In this document: positions 28,559 to 41,849 of the stretch, in pieces
Layout: the number at the start of each line of letters is the position of its first letter
How positions within the stretch are numbered: position 1 is the first letter of the stretch
DNA from: Leptolyngbya sp. FACHB-321
Lineage (GTDB): Bacteria > Cyanobacteriota > Cyanobacteriia > Leptolyngbyales > Leptolyngbyaceae
Direction: 5' to 3'
NCBI RefSeq assembly: GCF_014695975.1
Contig: NZ_JACJPI010000040.1
Coordinates: 1 to 64,000 of the forward strand
Length of the DNA stretch: 64,000 nucleotides
The notes under the pieces: model-generated
Databases searched by the model: none
Seen by the model: only the letters and a program-made list of their open reading frames with translations
What the model was told of the DNA's origin: nothing
Program-made: the position numbers and the translations under genes

Positions 28559-29353
28559 TTATTCTATATAAGACAGCACTTCTTGCTCGGCTTCAAAAAT
28601 GTAATCGTAGTCAAAGATCAGCGACTGGGAGTGGCGAATAATGGAGAAGCCCAGATTAGTAGTGGTTTCAGTGGTGAAGGTGGCGATCGCCAGTTCAATC
28701 AACTTTCTTTCGCTGATGGCAGGTTTTTGGACAAAATAGTCGCGTCGTGCAAAAAACAACCGTTCGTCTTTCGGCACAATAATGCGATTGATCTTGTGCG
28801 TATGCTGAATCGGTCGGATATAGGTGTTGATAAATTCATCCTGATTTCGCTGTAGCCGATAGAGCTTTTCATGCTGAAACCAGCTCATCCGAAACATCAT
28901 TTTAATGAGTTCAAAACCCAGAATGTAGCTGAATACGTTATTGCGCTCTGCGGTATTCATGACCAGTCGCAGCGCTGATTCTAGATACAGATCGGGTTGC
29001 CCCCGCACATCTTGCGCGGAATGGATGTAGAACTGCCGAATGTAGAGTCTTAACGCGATCGGATCTAGCTCTGTTTTGACGTTAAATTCTTCTAAGTAAT
29101 GGCTGACTTTTTGCTTTGTATCTCGGTCTTCTAAAACTTTAGAAATCAACCCATCGGCTGTGTAATCGTCTAAAAAACCAGCGCGCATTTCAGGCGTGGC
29201 AGCACACATGAGATGACAGAGTGACAGCACAAAGCGACGCTGGTTCCAGGGTAAGCTTTCCGCCCACTGCTGTGCTTCGGGTGGCAGCATTGAGAGAATA
29301 CTTTCAGCACTCGATGCTGCGTTGGGAACGGGGTTGCCTGTTTGCTTGCTCAT
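28559..29353 (-). CDS. Cyanobacteria-type conserved hypothetical protein
   Basis: 264-aa soluble ORF without recognised catalytic motifs. Confidence 0.7.
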   Translation of the reverse strand: MSKQTGNPVPNAASSAESILSMLPPEAQQWAESLPWNQRRFVLSLCHLMCAATPEMRAGFLDDYTADGLISKVLEDRDTKQKVSHYLEEFNVKTELDPIALRLYIRQFYIHSAQDVRGQPDLYLESALRLVMNTAERNNVFSYILGFELIKMMFRMSWFQHEKLYRLQRNQDEFINTYIRPIQHTHKINRIIVPKDERLFFARRDYFVQKPAISERKLIELAIATFTTETTTNLGFSIIRHSQSLIFDYDYIFEAEQEVLSYIE

Positions 29354-29394
29354 GAGTGACCGAAAAAGGGGCGATCGGTAGCTCTAGTGTTCCC

Positions 29395-31926
<2,532 letters not shown>

Positions 31927-32057
31927 TCAAGCTGATTGCTGCGTCTACTTGCGGGCTAGCTTTAGCAGGTATACCGAATCTAGGGAAATAGCCCCTTTAG
32001 ACTGAGAGGCTAAAGACCTACCCGTGCTGCCATCCAGTTTTTTCTAGTCCTCAAATT

Positions 32058-32126
32058 AAAAACCGACTTTCTAGCGATCAAGCCTTAGTGTTGAAACACC
32101 TTTCTCGATCCAGAAAGTCGGTTTTT
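32058..32126. terminator. Long perfect inverted repeat, likely terminator of trnL-UAA (minus strand)
   Basis: AAAAACCGACTTTCT ... AGAAAGTCGGTTTTT, 15-bp arms with an inner GTGTTGAAACAC hairpin. Confidence 0.7.
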
Positions 32127-32146
32127 GTATCACTTTGTATGACGTA

Positions 32147-32635
32147 TGGGGGCAGAGGGACTTGAACCCTCACGACCTTGCAGTCAACGGATTTTCATCC
32201 TCTTGCAACTTTCGCTGCTGCCAACAGGGGGTGCCTGCTGGTTTTGAGAATTGGACTCTCCCTTTACCCTCGGCTGCACGTTAGGGTAGCTCCCGTCGAG
32301 TCTCTGCACCTTCCAAGGTACGAAGTTTTGAGTTTTGAGTTTGCAGTTTTGAGTTAAAGCAGTCACTCAAAGTCTGTAACCCGTCACTCAGCACAACTAC
32401 TTCGGCTTGGCTCAGGATTGCCTTGTTGAGGATGGGTTATGGGGCTTAGGAGTCAGGAGTAGAGAAAAGAGGCAGTTCTGAGTTCGCTCAAAACTTTATC
32501 TATCCCTTCGCCTTTATCCTTCATCCCTCATCCCTAATTTAGGTTTCCCTGAGTTTGAGAGCGGTCACTTGATCGATTTCTCCATCAAGGCTCAGTTGTC
32601 TAAGTCCGTTGCGTCTACCATTCCGCCATGCCCCC
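32147..32635 (-). tRNA. trnL-UAA: tRNA-Leu(UAA) interrupted by a group I intron; exons 32602-32635 and 32147-32195
   Basis: Minus strand: GGGGGCATGGCGGAATGGTAGACGCAACGGACTT | intron | AAAATCCGTTGACTGCAAGGTCGTGAGGGTTCAAGTCCCTCTGCCCCCA; acceptor GGGGGCA/TGCCCCC and anticodon stem ACGGA/TCCGT pair. Confidence 0.93.
32196..32601 (-). ncRNA. Group I intron in the anticodon loop of tRNA-Leu(UAA)
   Basis: Conserved core GGTGCAGAGACTCGACGGGAGCTACCCTAACGT and GAGGGTAAAGGGAGAGTCCAATTCTCAAA; splits U34|A35. Confidence 0.92.
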
Positions 32636-32853
32636 GTAAATTGAACGTCGATCCGTTGGACGTGAATCCATTGGATGTTAATCCATTCATTTATTGCACC
32701 ATCAATTGGAGTATTTGTACAACTTCCTTTTGTGTTGCCTCACGATCGCGTGGTGGCGATCGACCCTCGCTCGCATAATCCTTGTCAACAAAAACGCAGC
32801 GTTGACGACGGGCAAGCGGTAGAATGTTGTGAATTCCATCCCTTACCATCTCT

Positions 32854-33072
32854 ATGGATATTACGGTTGCCCTTCTGTATCTGGTTTTGGCTGGTGCCTT
32901 TTTGCTGGTTATCCCGGCTGCCCTCTACTTCTACTTAAATAAGCGCTGGTATGTCGCAAGTTCGTTTGAGCGGGCATTTATGTATTTTCTGGTGTTCATG
33001 TTTTTCCCAGGGCTGTTGCTGCTAGCGCCGTTTCTCAACTTTCGTCCACAGCGCCGTGAAGTGGCTGGCTAG
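32854..33072 (+). CDS. ndhL: NAD(P)H-quinone oxidoreductase subunit L
   Basis: [70 protein letters not shown]. Confidence 0.92.
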   Translation: MDITVALLYLVLAGAFLLVIPAALYFYLNKRWYVASSFERAFMYFLVFMFFPGLLLLAPFLNFRPQRREVAG

Positions 33073-33158
33073 GGAGGGCGCGATCATGCCTCTCCGTTCT
33101 TCCCTGATTTACCCTTTTTCAAAAGGGTCGAGTCTGCGTTCCTACTTGTACATACTAA

Positions 33159-33464
33159 ATGCGACGGATTGATGCTCTTGGAATTGGCTTCGGAGTGTTC
33201 GCAGCCGGTGGACTGGCTTACTTGTTCTTGCAAGGTGCAGGTTTAGACAGCACGACCGCAGGTATCTGGACGCAGGTTGCACTCGTGGGTGGGCTGCTCG
33301 GCTGGGTTGCTACCTACGCACTCCGCGCTGTGACAAAAACCATGACCTATAACCAGCAGCTTAAAGATTACGAGGAAGCCGTGCTGCAAAAACGCCTGGA
33401 AGAGCTGACGCCAGAAGAATTAGCGAAATTGCAGGCAGAAATTGAGGCAGAGCGAAAAGGATGA
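33159..33464 (+). CDS. DUF3007-like membrane protein
   Basis: Two TM segments; conserved-looking C terminus MTYNQQLKDYEEAVLQKRLEELTPEELAKLQAEIE; between ndhL and trpA. Confidence 0.85.
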   Translation: MRRIDALGIGFGVFAAGGLAYLFLQGAGLDSTTAGIWTQVALVGGLLGWVATYALRAVTKTMTYNQQLKDYEEAVLQKRLEELTPEELAKLQAEIEAERKG

Positions 33465-33601
33465 GGGGCGGTGGAAGCCAGGGCAGACGGGAGCGCTAGA
33501 AAAGCGAGGGAAGTGTTTGTGCCGTCCTTTATTTGCTTCTCCAGTCGTCGCTGTATCCTCCGCCTACCAATGCTAAAAACTAACTACTAAAAACGATTCA
33601 A

Positions 33602-34402
33602 ATGACTTCGATCGCTCAACGCTTTGAAACTCTGCGCGACCATGCCCGTTGTGCGCTCATTCCCTTTATTACGGCGGGTGATCCTGATCTGGAGACAACG
33701 GCAGAGGCGCTGCGGGTACTTGATCGCAGTGGGGCTGATTTAATCGAACTGGGAGTGCCCTATTCTGACCCGCTGGCGGATGGTCCTGTCATTCAGGCGG
33801 CAGCTACGCGGGCATTGAAGCGGGGTACACGGCTAGATCAGGTGCTGGAGGTGGTGCGATCGGTTAGTCCGACATTGCAAGCGCCGATCATCCTGTTCAC
33901 GTACTACAACCCGATTTTGAATCGCGGCATTGAGACATACTTGCAGCAAATTTCGGCGGCTGGAGTGCGGGGGTTAGTCGTGCCCGATTTGCCGTTGGAA
34001 GAGGCAGAAACGTTGCTGAAGCCAGCGGCAGAGTTTGGTATTGATGTGACGCTGCTGATCGCGCCGACGAGCCCGAAGGAGCGTATTTTGGCGATCGCAG
34101 AGCAGTCGCAGGGCTTTATTTACCTGGTGAGCACTACAGGCGTAACGGGTATGCGAACGCAGGTGCAGTCACGGGTAAAAGATTTGCTCTTAGAGCTACG
34201 CACGGTTACAGACAAGCCGATCGGCGTAGGGTTTGGCATTTCGCAGCCGGAACACGCTCGCCAGGTAATGGAATGGGGCGCAGATGCAGCGATCGTTGGT
34301 AGTGCCTTTGTCAAGCGGTTAGCAGATGGTTCGCCAACAGAAGGGCTACAGGCGATCGAGACGTTTTGCCAGAGTTTGAAAGCCGCGATCGCGCCTATGT
34401 AG
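33602..34402 (+). CDS. trpA: Tryptophan synthase alpha chain
   Basis: [43 protein letters not shown]. Confidence 0.97.
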   Translation: MTSIAQRFETLRDHARCALIPFITAGDPDLETTAEALRVLDRSGADLIELGVPYSDPLADGPVIQAAATRALKRGTRLDQVLEVVRSVSPTLQAPIILFTYYNPILNRGIETYLQQISAAGVRGLVVPDLPLEEAETLLKPAAEFGIDVTLLIAPTSPKERILAIAEQSQGFIYLVSTTGVTGMRTQVQSRVKDLLLELRTVTDKPIGVGFGISQPEHARQVMEWGADAAIVGSAFVKRLADGSPTEGLQAIETFCQSLKAAIAPM

Positions 34403-34783
34403 CCCTGCCCGTGTAATCGCCTAATTCGTGAGGATGGCTGCTGCTCAACGTCTTTCTGGGAGCGCAGTCACTAATTTACAGTGCAGTGTTAAGATTTTTA
34501 CGGAAATATTAAGTTTTTTAACTTTCCTGCGGAGTTTATATTTTTCTGGAAGATTATAACTAGATTCAGTACGATTACTGACTTGAGTGTGTTCCTAGCC
34601 ATATCCTGATCGTTCACGGTCAGTTGCTCAAGTAGGGGTGAGAATTCTGCTAATAAAGGGTTTAAGGCTTTTGTTGCTTTTGAACAATCCTGCTGTAGAT
34701 TTGTTCATCAGGGGTTTGCATCGACGTTTCGCTTACATCAGTTCCGCAGGATTACTGAACTGAGTTTTCGCTAAGTGTGAGGA

Positions 34784-35752
34784 GTGCATTTTTTGAAAAA
34801 ACTGCCAGGACTGGGGTCTCTCCACGTCTTAGCAGCTTGGGGATTGCTTGGAGGCATGATTGCCTTAGCTTTGCCTGTGGTTGCTGATGACGTTGTGATC
34901 ACGAATACCGCTTCAGCTCGCTTTAAAGACAGACCGGGTGGCGCTGATCGGACTGCAAACTCTAATCCAACAACCCTTACAGCAGTACCAAGCCGATCGA
35001 GCCTAGAAATTATTAAGACTGCCGATCGTGCCGCTGCTGAACCGGGCGATACCGTTGTGTATCGCTTGCAAATCAAAAATACGGGTGCAACAACCGTATC
35101 GCCCCTGCAAGTGATAGACACCTTGCCGCTGGGGTTGCAGTTTATTGCAAAATCGGTGAGTGGCTCAATCGGGACGGGTGGCAATGCGACACAGGTGGCA
35201 ATCGCAGCGCCGACTGTCAGCGGACGCACGGTTACGTTTACCTATCCCAGCCTTGCTCCGCAGCAAACACTGACGCTGGTATACGCAGCACTCCTTACGC
35301 CCGATGCTGTTCGGGGTACAGGCAGAAACCTTGCGGTAGCGCAGGGGCAAACGGCAACCATTCCTGTACAGAGCAATACTGCCAGCTACAGACTGCAAAT
35401 TCGCCCTGGCATTCTGGCGGATTGCGGCACGGTGATTGGGCGTGTGTTTGTTGATAAAAACTTTGATGGCGAGCAGCAGCCGGGAGAGCCGGGAGTTCCC
35501 AATGCGGTCATTTTTATGGATGACGGTAACCGCATCACAACCGATGCTGCTGGGCTGTTTTCACTGGCTTACGTGATTTCCGGCACCCGCACTGGCACGC
35601 TGGACTTGACGAGCCTACCAGGCTACACCATTGCTCCTAACTTGTACCGCATTGAGGCAAATAGTCCATCCCGTCTGGTGCGGTTAGCTTCCGGCTCAAC
35701 CGTGCGGATGAATTTTGCTGTTACGCCTAGCTTTAAGGAAGGGGGACAGTAG
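34784..35752 (+). CDS. Secreted DUF11-repeat protein with SdrD-B-like C-terminal domain
   Basis: LEIIKTADRAAAEPGDTVVYRLQIKNTGATTVSPLQVIDTLPLGLQF (DUF11); GRVFVDKNFDGEQQPGEPGVPNAVIFMDDGNRITTDAAGLFSL; hydrophobic N terminus. Confidence 0.85.
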   Translation: MHFLKKLPGLGSLHVLAAWGLLGGMIALALPVVADDVVITNTASARFKDRPGGADRTANSNPTTLTAVPSRSSLEIIKTADRAAAEPGDTVVYRLQIKNTGATTVSPLQVIDTLPLGLQFIAKSVSGSIGTGGNATQVAIAAPTVSGRTVTFTYPSLAPQQTLTLVYAALLTPDAVRGTGRNLAVAQGQTATIPVQSNTASYRLQIRPGILADCGTVIGRVFVDKNFDGEQQPGEPGVPNAVIFMDDGNRITTDAAGLFSLAYVISGTRTGTLDLTSLPGYTIAPNLYRIEANSPSRLVRLASGSTVRMNFAVTPSFKEGGQ

Positions 35753-35753
35753 G

Positions 35754-38700
35754 ATGCAAAATGTAACCCTGGGTCTAGCATTGCTGTCCTCGTTGTTGGG
35801 TGCTGTTGCCACGATCGCACCCGCCCATGCCCTTGAATCAGACAGCCCTGTTCTAGCGAGTTCTGATACAGTCAGTTCCACACCAACGCTTGATGCAGCC
35901 AGTCCTGATCCGGATCATCGCAAACCAGCTAGCACTCCAGCCAATGACGCACCCAGTCACGATCAACTGCTGGCTCAAACGTCTCCGCCACCTGAACCAG
36001 CACCGACTCCGATCGCCCCGGTCGTCCGCATTCTGGCACCGCAGACAACGACAATTGGAGAACGATCGACCAACCTGATCGTGCAGTATCCAGCCACGAC
36101 GAAGGTGCAGGTCACGGTGAACCAAACGCCGATCGACCCTGCCATTCAAACCCAGATTCAGGCTGGTGCAGATGATGTTACGCAAGTCTGGTACGACATT
36201 CCGCTACGGTTTGGTGAGAATACGCTGACGGTACAACCGGAGGGTGGTACGCCAGTAAGTGTTGTGGTAACGGTAAAGGAAACAGCAGCCCGTCTGGAGT
36301 TTTTGCCGACCAGCGATCCGCGCGTTCCAGCTGATGGGCGATCGTCCGTCACGGTGGAAGGTCAGGTTGTAGACGAAGCCGGACAGGTGATTACTCAGGA
36401 TGTGATCGTCACGCTCACTGCCAGTGCAGGCAAGTTTGTCGGTGTTGATCAAGATACAGAGCGTTCTGGCTTTCAGGTGTTGGCGCGAGGCGGCAAATTT
36501 ACCGCACAGCTTCAGTCTAATTTGGCACCCCAAAAAGTTCGTATCCGGGCGGCTGTCGCTTTACAAGAGGCGAAACTGCTTCAACCGGACGGCTCCAACC
36601 GTCCCCTGCCACCGATCCAAAAGGCGAACGATGGGCGATCGCGGTCTGCCCCTGTCCTTAGCCCTGCGCCTCGGACACCACTGCCGGGTCGTTCTGCCCA
36701 ACTACCAGAACTCGAAGCCTATACGCAAGTTGAGTTCATTACCAATTTGCGCCCGTTCATTATGTCGGGTTCCATCAATTTGCGGCTGGGTGCGCCGGGA
36801 ACCGACTATTACGGCAGCTTCCGTGATTTTCTCAACCCCGATCGCCTGAATGACGGTTCGCCCCGGTTTGACTTTGGTGCCGCTGCCTTTGCTACAGGTC
36901 GCATTGGTGAATGGCTGTTTACGGGTGCATTCAATAGCCAGCGTCCGCTCAACCAAACGTGCGATGGCACCACTAACCTGTTTCGGAATACCCAGGCGTG
37001 CGATCAGGTCTATCCCGTTTACGGCGATAGCTCGACTACCGATTTTCTGGCTCCCTCGATCGACAGCCTGTATCTCAAGCTGGAGCGCACGTCTAAGGTG
37101 CCCCAAGCCGGATCAGACTTCTTTATGTGGGGCGATTACAGCACACCAGAACTGGCAACGGCATCGCAATACTACACGGCAACCAACCGCCAACTGCACG
37201 GCTTCAAGGCAAACTACAATCTGGGCAATTTCCAACTGACGGGCTTCTACGCCGACAATCTGGAGGGCTTCCAGCGCGATTCGCTTATCCCCAACGGCAC
37301 TAGTGGTTACTACTACCTCTCGCGGCGGTTAGTGAAGGCAGGCAGCGAACTGGTCTATCTGGAAACGGAGGAACTGGGTCGCCCCGGTACGCTGGTCGAT
37401 CGCAAGCAACTGTTTCAGGGGCAAGACTACGAGTTTGACTACGATCGCGGCTCACTACTGTTCCGTCGCCCGGTTCAGACGACTGAATTTGACCTGTTTG
37501 GACGGACGCTGGTACGCCGTATCGTAGTCACCTATCAGTATGAAGGGCTAGGGCAGGATACGAGCTTGTACGCTGGACGGGTGCAGTACAACTTTGCTCG
37601 TACGCCAGGGGCAGAAAGCTGGGCAGCAGCCAGCTACCTAAACGAAGACCAGGGCGGTAATACCTTTGCGCTGTTTGGCTTGGATGCGCTGATTCCCTTG
37701 GGCAAAGATGCCAGATTAATTGCAGAGTATGCCCGATCGACCAACGATTCCGTTTTTCGCGGCACTATTCGCGGCAGTGCCTATCGGGTAGAACTTAACG
37801 GCAAACTCTCACCGAGCATTTTGGCACGCGCTTATTATCGATCAGTCGAAGAGAACTTTGCCAACGATGCAACCTTTAGCTTTGCACCGGGGCAGACCAA
37901 CTACGGAGCAGAAGTGTCTGCCAAAGTAACACCCACAACCAGCTTGCTCTTTCAGGTTGATCGCGAAGTCAACTTTGGTATTGCTACAGCAGTACGCGGT
38001 TTCACGACCTCGACTGGTTTAACCGACCTGTTTAACCTCAGTCGAGACCCTCTTCCGGGTACGCGGGTCGATAACAGCTTGACCACCATTCGGCTGGGTG
38101 TGCTGCAAACGCTGGGCAAAGCAGAAGTGGGCGTTGATTTTGTGAATCGCACTCGCGACGATCGGATCGCTCCCGGTCTCTTAGATCAGGGCAGTAGCCA
38201 GTTAGTCTCTCGGCTGAACGTGCCGCTGGCAAAAACGCTCTTGTTTCGCGCCCAGAACGAAACCAACATTGCTACACCCGATCCGCTCTACCCCAATCGG
38301 ACAACAGTGGCGCTTGATTGGGCAGTGATGCAAGGTGTAACGATGCGGCTGGCACAACAGTTTCTCAGTGAAACAAGCGTCTACCGTACCAACTCCATCA
38401 CCAGCCTGGATACGATCGTCGATCAACGCCTGACGGAAAATACCACCTTCACTGGACGCTACTCCATCCTGACGGGTGTTAATGGGCTGACTAATCAGGG
38501 GGCGATCGGGCTGAATCACCGTATCAAAATCGCGCCTGGTCTACGGGCAAACCTTGGCTACGAGCGCATCTTTGGTGATATTTTCGCCTACACTGCCGCA
38601 GGACAACAGTTCGCCCAACCTGTTGCAGTGGGACAAAGCGCCGCCTCACTGGGCATTACAGGCGGTGACAGCTACAGCATTGGGCTGGAGTACACCGACA

Positions 38701-39506
38701 ACCCTAACTTCAAAGCAACGGGACGTTATGAATACCGCACCTCCAAAGCAGGCAACAACACTGTCATCTCTGCCGGAGCCGCTGGTAAACTATCGCCAGC
38801 ACTCACCGCACTTGCACGTTACGACCAGGGCAATTTTGCCAACCAACTGCTGGTCGGCTCTGGGTTAGGCGACACGATTAACCTCAAAGTGGGTCTGGCA
38901 TACCGCGACCCCAGCAGCGATAAGTTCAATGCGCTGATGCGCTACGAATATCGCCAAAACCCCGCCTATACGCCTGATACGCTTCTGTTTGGCAGCGGCA
39001 CGGGTTCGACAGTGAATCTGTTTGCGGCAGAAGCGATTTATGCACCTAACTACCGCTGGGAGTTTTACGGCAAATTTGCGTTGCGAAACACCAAATCCTA
39101 CCTGGCAAAAGATCTGCTGGGCACCAACTCCATTACCCTGGCGCAGTTCCGCACGAGCTATCGCTTTGGCTATCGCTGGGATGTCGCGGGCGAAGTGCGC
39201 TGGATTGGGCAACCTGCCAGCGGCTATCAAGAGGTCGGTTTTGTCGCAGAACTTGGGTACTACGTCACGCCTAATTTGCGCGTAGCAGCAGGCTACAGTT
39301 TTGGCGATGCTCAGGATCGGGACTTTGGCGATCGCGATCGGGGCGGCTTCTTCGTTGGTCTTAGCCTGAAGCTGGATCAGCTCTCTGACATCTTTGGCTT
39401 TAAGCGCAACATCGCCCCGCCGCAGCAACAGGAGTCGATCGTTAAACCCATAGCAGGCGCTTCCGTGGCTCCAGAAGCAACGCTCAATGGAGGGCAAGGT
39501 CAATGA
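35754..39506 (+). CDS. Large outer-membrane beta-barrel protein with N-terminal Ig-like region
   Basis: Signal peptide [49 protein letters not shown] Ig-like; ~800 aa of alternating beta-barrel-like strands. Confidence 0.75.
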   Translation: MQNVTLGLALLSSLLGAVATIAPAHALESDSPVLASSDTVSSTPTLDAASPDPDHRKPASTPANDAPSHDQLLAQTSPPPEPAPTPIAPVVRILAPQTTTIGERSTNLIVQYPATTKVQVTVNQTPIDPAIQTQIQAGADDVTQVWYDIPLRFGENTLTVQPEGGTPVSVVVTVKETAARLEFLPTSDPRVPADGRSSVTVEGQVVDEAGQVITQDVIVTLTASAGKFVGVDQDTERSGFQVLARGGKFTAQLQSNLAPQKVRIRAAVALQEAKLLQPDGSNRPLPPIQKANDGRSRSAPVLSPAPRTPLPGRSAQLPELEAYTQVEFITNLRPFIMSGSINLRLGAPGTDYYGSFRDFLNPDRLNDGSPRFDFGAAAFATGRIGEWLFTGAFNSQRPLNQTCDGTTNLFRNTQACDQVYPVYGDSSTTDFLAPSIDSLYLKLERTSKVPQAGSDFFMWGDYSTPELATASQYYTATNRQLHGFKANYNLGNFQLTGFYADNLEGFQRDSLIPNGTSGYYYLSRRLVKAGSELVYLETEELGRPGTLVDRKQLFQGQDYEFDYDRGSLLFRRPVQTTEFDLFGRTLVRRIVVTYQYEGLGQDTSLYAGRVQYNFARTPGAESWAAASYLNEDQGGNTFALFGLDALIPLGKDARLIAEYARSTNDSVFRGTIRGSAYRVELNGKLSPSILARAYYRSVEENFANDATFSFAPGQTNYGAEVSAKVTPTTSLLFQVDREVNFGIATAVRGFTTSTGLTDLFNLSRDPLPGTRVDNSLTTIRLGVLQTLGKAEVGVDFVNRTRDDRIAPGLLDQGSSQLVSRLNVPLAKTLLFRAQNETNIATPDPLYPNRTTVALDWAVMQGVTMRLAQQFLSETSVYRTNSITSLDTIVDQRLTENTTFTGRYSILTGVNGLTNQGAIGLNHRIKIAPGLRANLGYERIFGDIFAYTAAGQQFAQPVAVGQSAASLGITGGDSYSIGLEYTDNPNFKATGRYEYRTSKAGNNTVISAGAAGKLSPALTALARYDQGNFANQLLVGSGLGDTINLKVGLAYRDPSSDKFNALMRYEYRQNPAYTPDTLLFGSGTGSTVNLFAAEAIYAPNYRWEFYGKFALRNTKSYLAKDLLGTNSITLAQFRTSYRFGYRWDVAGEVRWIGQPASGYQEVGFVAELGYYVTPNLRVAAGYSFGDAQDRDFGDRDRGGFFVGLSLKLDQLSDIFGFKRNIAPPQQQESIVKPIAGASVAPEATLNGGQGQ

Positions 39507-41782
39507 GCAAACTGTATCAGGGTGGTATGAATCAGCGGGCAGAAGGCAAAGGGCAGAAGGCAGAAGGCAGAAGGCAGAAGGCAGAAGACAAAGGGCAAAA
39601 GGCAAAAGGCAGAAGGCTCTATCAGGTGCCGCTTTTGCTGATGGTTCTGAGTGTTTTTGCAAGCGGTGTTGGGGTAGCGCAGACAGCAGATACAACGGCA
39701 GCGCAAGTTCTACGGGTGACGGTGAACAGTAACCAGGATGGAGCCGTGCAAGCAGATGAGGGCTTGACGCTGCGGGAGGCGATCGCGATCGTCAACGGCA
39801 CATTACCCCTCGATCGCCTGTCGCCTGCTGAACAAGGGCAGGTAGAACCGCTTACAGGTAATGCGTCATCGCAGATTGCCTTCCAACTGCCAGAGGGGCA
39901 AACGACCATTCGCCTTGTGGATGTGTTGCCTGCACTCCAGCGTAATGGGTTGCTGCTTGACGGCACCACGCAACCCGGCTATCAGGCTGAGCGATCGACG
40001 ATTAATGAACTGCCAATGCCCGTTCCTGTAGTTGCGATCGCCCCAGCAGAGGGCAAAGAAGTTTTTCGGGGGCTAACCGTTGCCGCTGACAACATTACCA
40101 TTCGCGGCTTGAGTCTTTATGGCTTCACCTCGACTCACCGCGAGACAGCCAGCACGCCTCCTGCGGATATTTTCATCACCCATCGCTTGCCCCCACCCGA
40201 CATCAGCAAACAGCGAACCCCTGCTAACTTTGCGCCGTATTACAAAGATGATGTGCCTGCGCAGAATGTGGTGATTGAGAACAATTGGCTGGGCATTCCA
40301 CCTTTGTCTGGAGAGTCGGGAGTCGGGAGTCAGGCGTCGGGAGCGACTCAAACGCCCCGCTCTGCCTTTGGTGTGTCAGTGTTCAATGGCGTTAATACCA
40401 CCATCCGCCGTAACTGGATTGCAGATCACGACGGCAGCGCCATCATTACCTCAGTGAACGCACAAAATTTACAAGTCAGCGAGAACGTGCTTATTGGCAA
40501 TGGCGTAGCAGGGATGCCAGATGCGATTCGGCTGGAAGGTGCCGTCAACCAGTCGCAGATTACAGGCAATCTCATCTGTGCAAATGATGGCAGCGGTGTG
40601 TATCTCTTTAAACCCAGCGGTGCTGTGCAGATTAAAGACAACCAGATCATATACAACGGCAGGCGTTTGCGACGTGCAGCCATTTACCTGATGGGCAGTA
40701 ATCATCAGGTGACGGGCAACCAGATTCGCTATCAGACGGGTCCCGGTGTCGTGGTCGCTGCTTATCCCACCAGTCGCCAGAATCAGATTGAGACGAATCG
40801 GTTCTCCAATCTAGAAGGGTTGAGCATTGATCTAGTCACGCGGCAGGGCACAGGCGGATCGCAGTACGCTGATCCAGTGGTGGAGTCAGGAACGGATGTG
40901 TCCGACTATCAGCGCGGCGATGGTGTCAACCCTCAGCGAGATACGTCTAATCGCCGCAAAGAAACCGGTAATGAGGCGATCGATGCGCCACGCTTTGCTA
41001 GCAAAGAGTTTTTTACGCTGGATGCAGCCGCTGCAAAACCATCGGTGCAGGTTTTTGGCAAGGCAGACCCCGGCTCCAAAATTGAGCTTTACCAGGTGTC
41101 CGGCAAGGATGATGGGTATGGCCCGTTGAGTGAATCGATCGCCACAACCGAAACTGACGCAAACGGCAACTTTAGCACCACAATCGCTGCTTCTGTGGGT
41201 GAGCAGATTAGTGCGATCGCCATTGACCCCCGCTACGGCTCCTCTGAGCCTGCCCGTCTTGCCGTTGTGCGTGCGATCGCTCCTGCTGCGTCTCCCGTGC
41301 CCGCTCCTCAATCCCCTACGTCACCGCCCCGCTGTACGACCCCCGTTGCTCAACAGCCGCCCCCCCAGCCAGAACCACCACCGGACGTTGTGCGGCTCAC
41401 GGTGCCCAAAAACATTCACTTTGCGCTCGACAAATCCACTATCAGCGCTGCAACAGCTAGAGTACTCGATCGCATTGCTCAAGTCCTGGTCGAGAACCCG
41501 TACATTCTCGTGACGATTGAAGGGCATACTGACCCCCGTGCTACCGATACCTATAACTTGGCGTTGGGTGAACGACGAGCCATTGCGGCGCGTAACTATC
41601 TGCTGCGGCGTGGCATTGCACCCGAGCGCCTGACTATTCGATCGTTGGGCGAGCGCCAGCGGGTTGCTCCTGGCAGTACTCGACTGGATTATGCCCGCGA
41701 TCGACGCGCTGAATTTATCTACCGCGATGTCAGAGATATTGAAGTAATCATCCAGGAACAAGATTTGCAGATCGAACCCTGA
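39503..41782 (+). CDS. Parallel beta-helix protein with C-terminal OmpA-like peptidoglycan-binding domain
   Basis: [10 protein letters not shown] and repeated N-x-I turns; C-terminal [46 protein letters not shown] OmpA signature; ATGA overlap with the upstream gene. Confidence 0.88.
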   Translation: MSKLYQGGMNQRAEGKGQKAEGRRQKAEDKGQKAKGRRLYQVPLLLMVLSVFASGVGVAQTADTTAAQVLRVTVNSNQDGAVQADEGLTLREAIAIVNGTLPLDRLSPAEQGQVEPLTGNASSQIAFQLPEGQTTIRLVDVLPALQRNGLLLDGTTQPGYQAERSTINELPMPVPVVAIAPAEGKEVFRGLTVAADNITIRGLSLYGFTSTHRETASTPPADIFITHRLPPPDISKQRTPANFAPYYKDDVPAQNVVIENNWLGIPPLSGESGVGSQASGATQTPRSAFGVSVFNGVNTTIRRNWIADHDGSAIITSVNAQNLQVSENVLIGNGVAGMPDAIRLEGAVNQSQITGNLICANDGSGVYLFKPSGAVQIKDNQIIYNGRRLRRAAIYLMGSNHQVTGNQIRYQTGPGVVVAAYPTSRQNQIETNRFSNLEGLSIDLVTRQGTGGSQYADPVVESGTDVSDYQRGDGVNPQRDTSNRRKETGNEAIDAPRFASKEFFTLDAAAAKPSVQVFGKADPGSKIELYQVSGKDDGYGPLSESIATTETDANGNFSTTIAASVGEQISAIAIDPRYGSSEPARLAVVRAIAPAASPVPAPQSPTSPPRCTTPVAQQPPPQPEPPPDVVRLTVPKNIHFALDKSTISAATARVLDRIAQVLVENPYILVTIEGHTDPRATDTYNLALGERRAIAARNYLLRRGIAPERLTIRSLGERQRVAPGSTRLDYARDRRAEFIYRDVRDIEVIIQEQDLQIEP
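39536..39618 (+). repeat. (GGCAGAA/GGCAAAG)n heptad array within coding sequence
   Basis: gcagaaggcaaagggcagaaggcagaaggcagaaggcagaaggcagaagacaaagggcaaaaggcaaaaggcagaagg, translated [27 protein letters not shown]. Confidence 0.95.
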
Positions 41783-41849
41783 GCCGATTACACCCTCAGT
41801 TGAAGTGCGATCGTGTTAACCCCATTCGAGTATTTTTCCTGTGTGAGGC

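Noticed and set aside
32184-32366. Minus-strand 60-aa ORF
   Set aside because: Lies in the trnL(UAA) group I intron and 3' exon; not coding
32569-32778. Plus-strand 69-aa ORF (MIDFSIKAQLSK...)
   Set aside because: Antisense to the trnL 5' exon and intron start; artefact
38865-39695. Minus-strand 276-aa ORF with [19 protein letters not shown]
   Set aside because: Antisense of the barrel gene plus heptad array; the array keeps both strands open by composition
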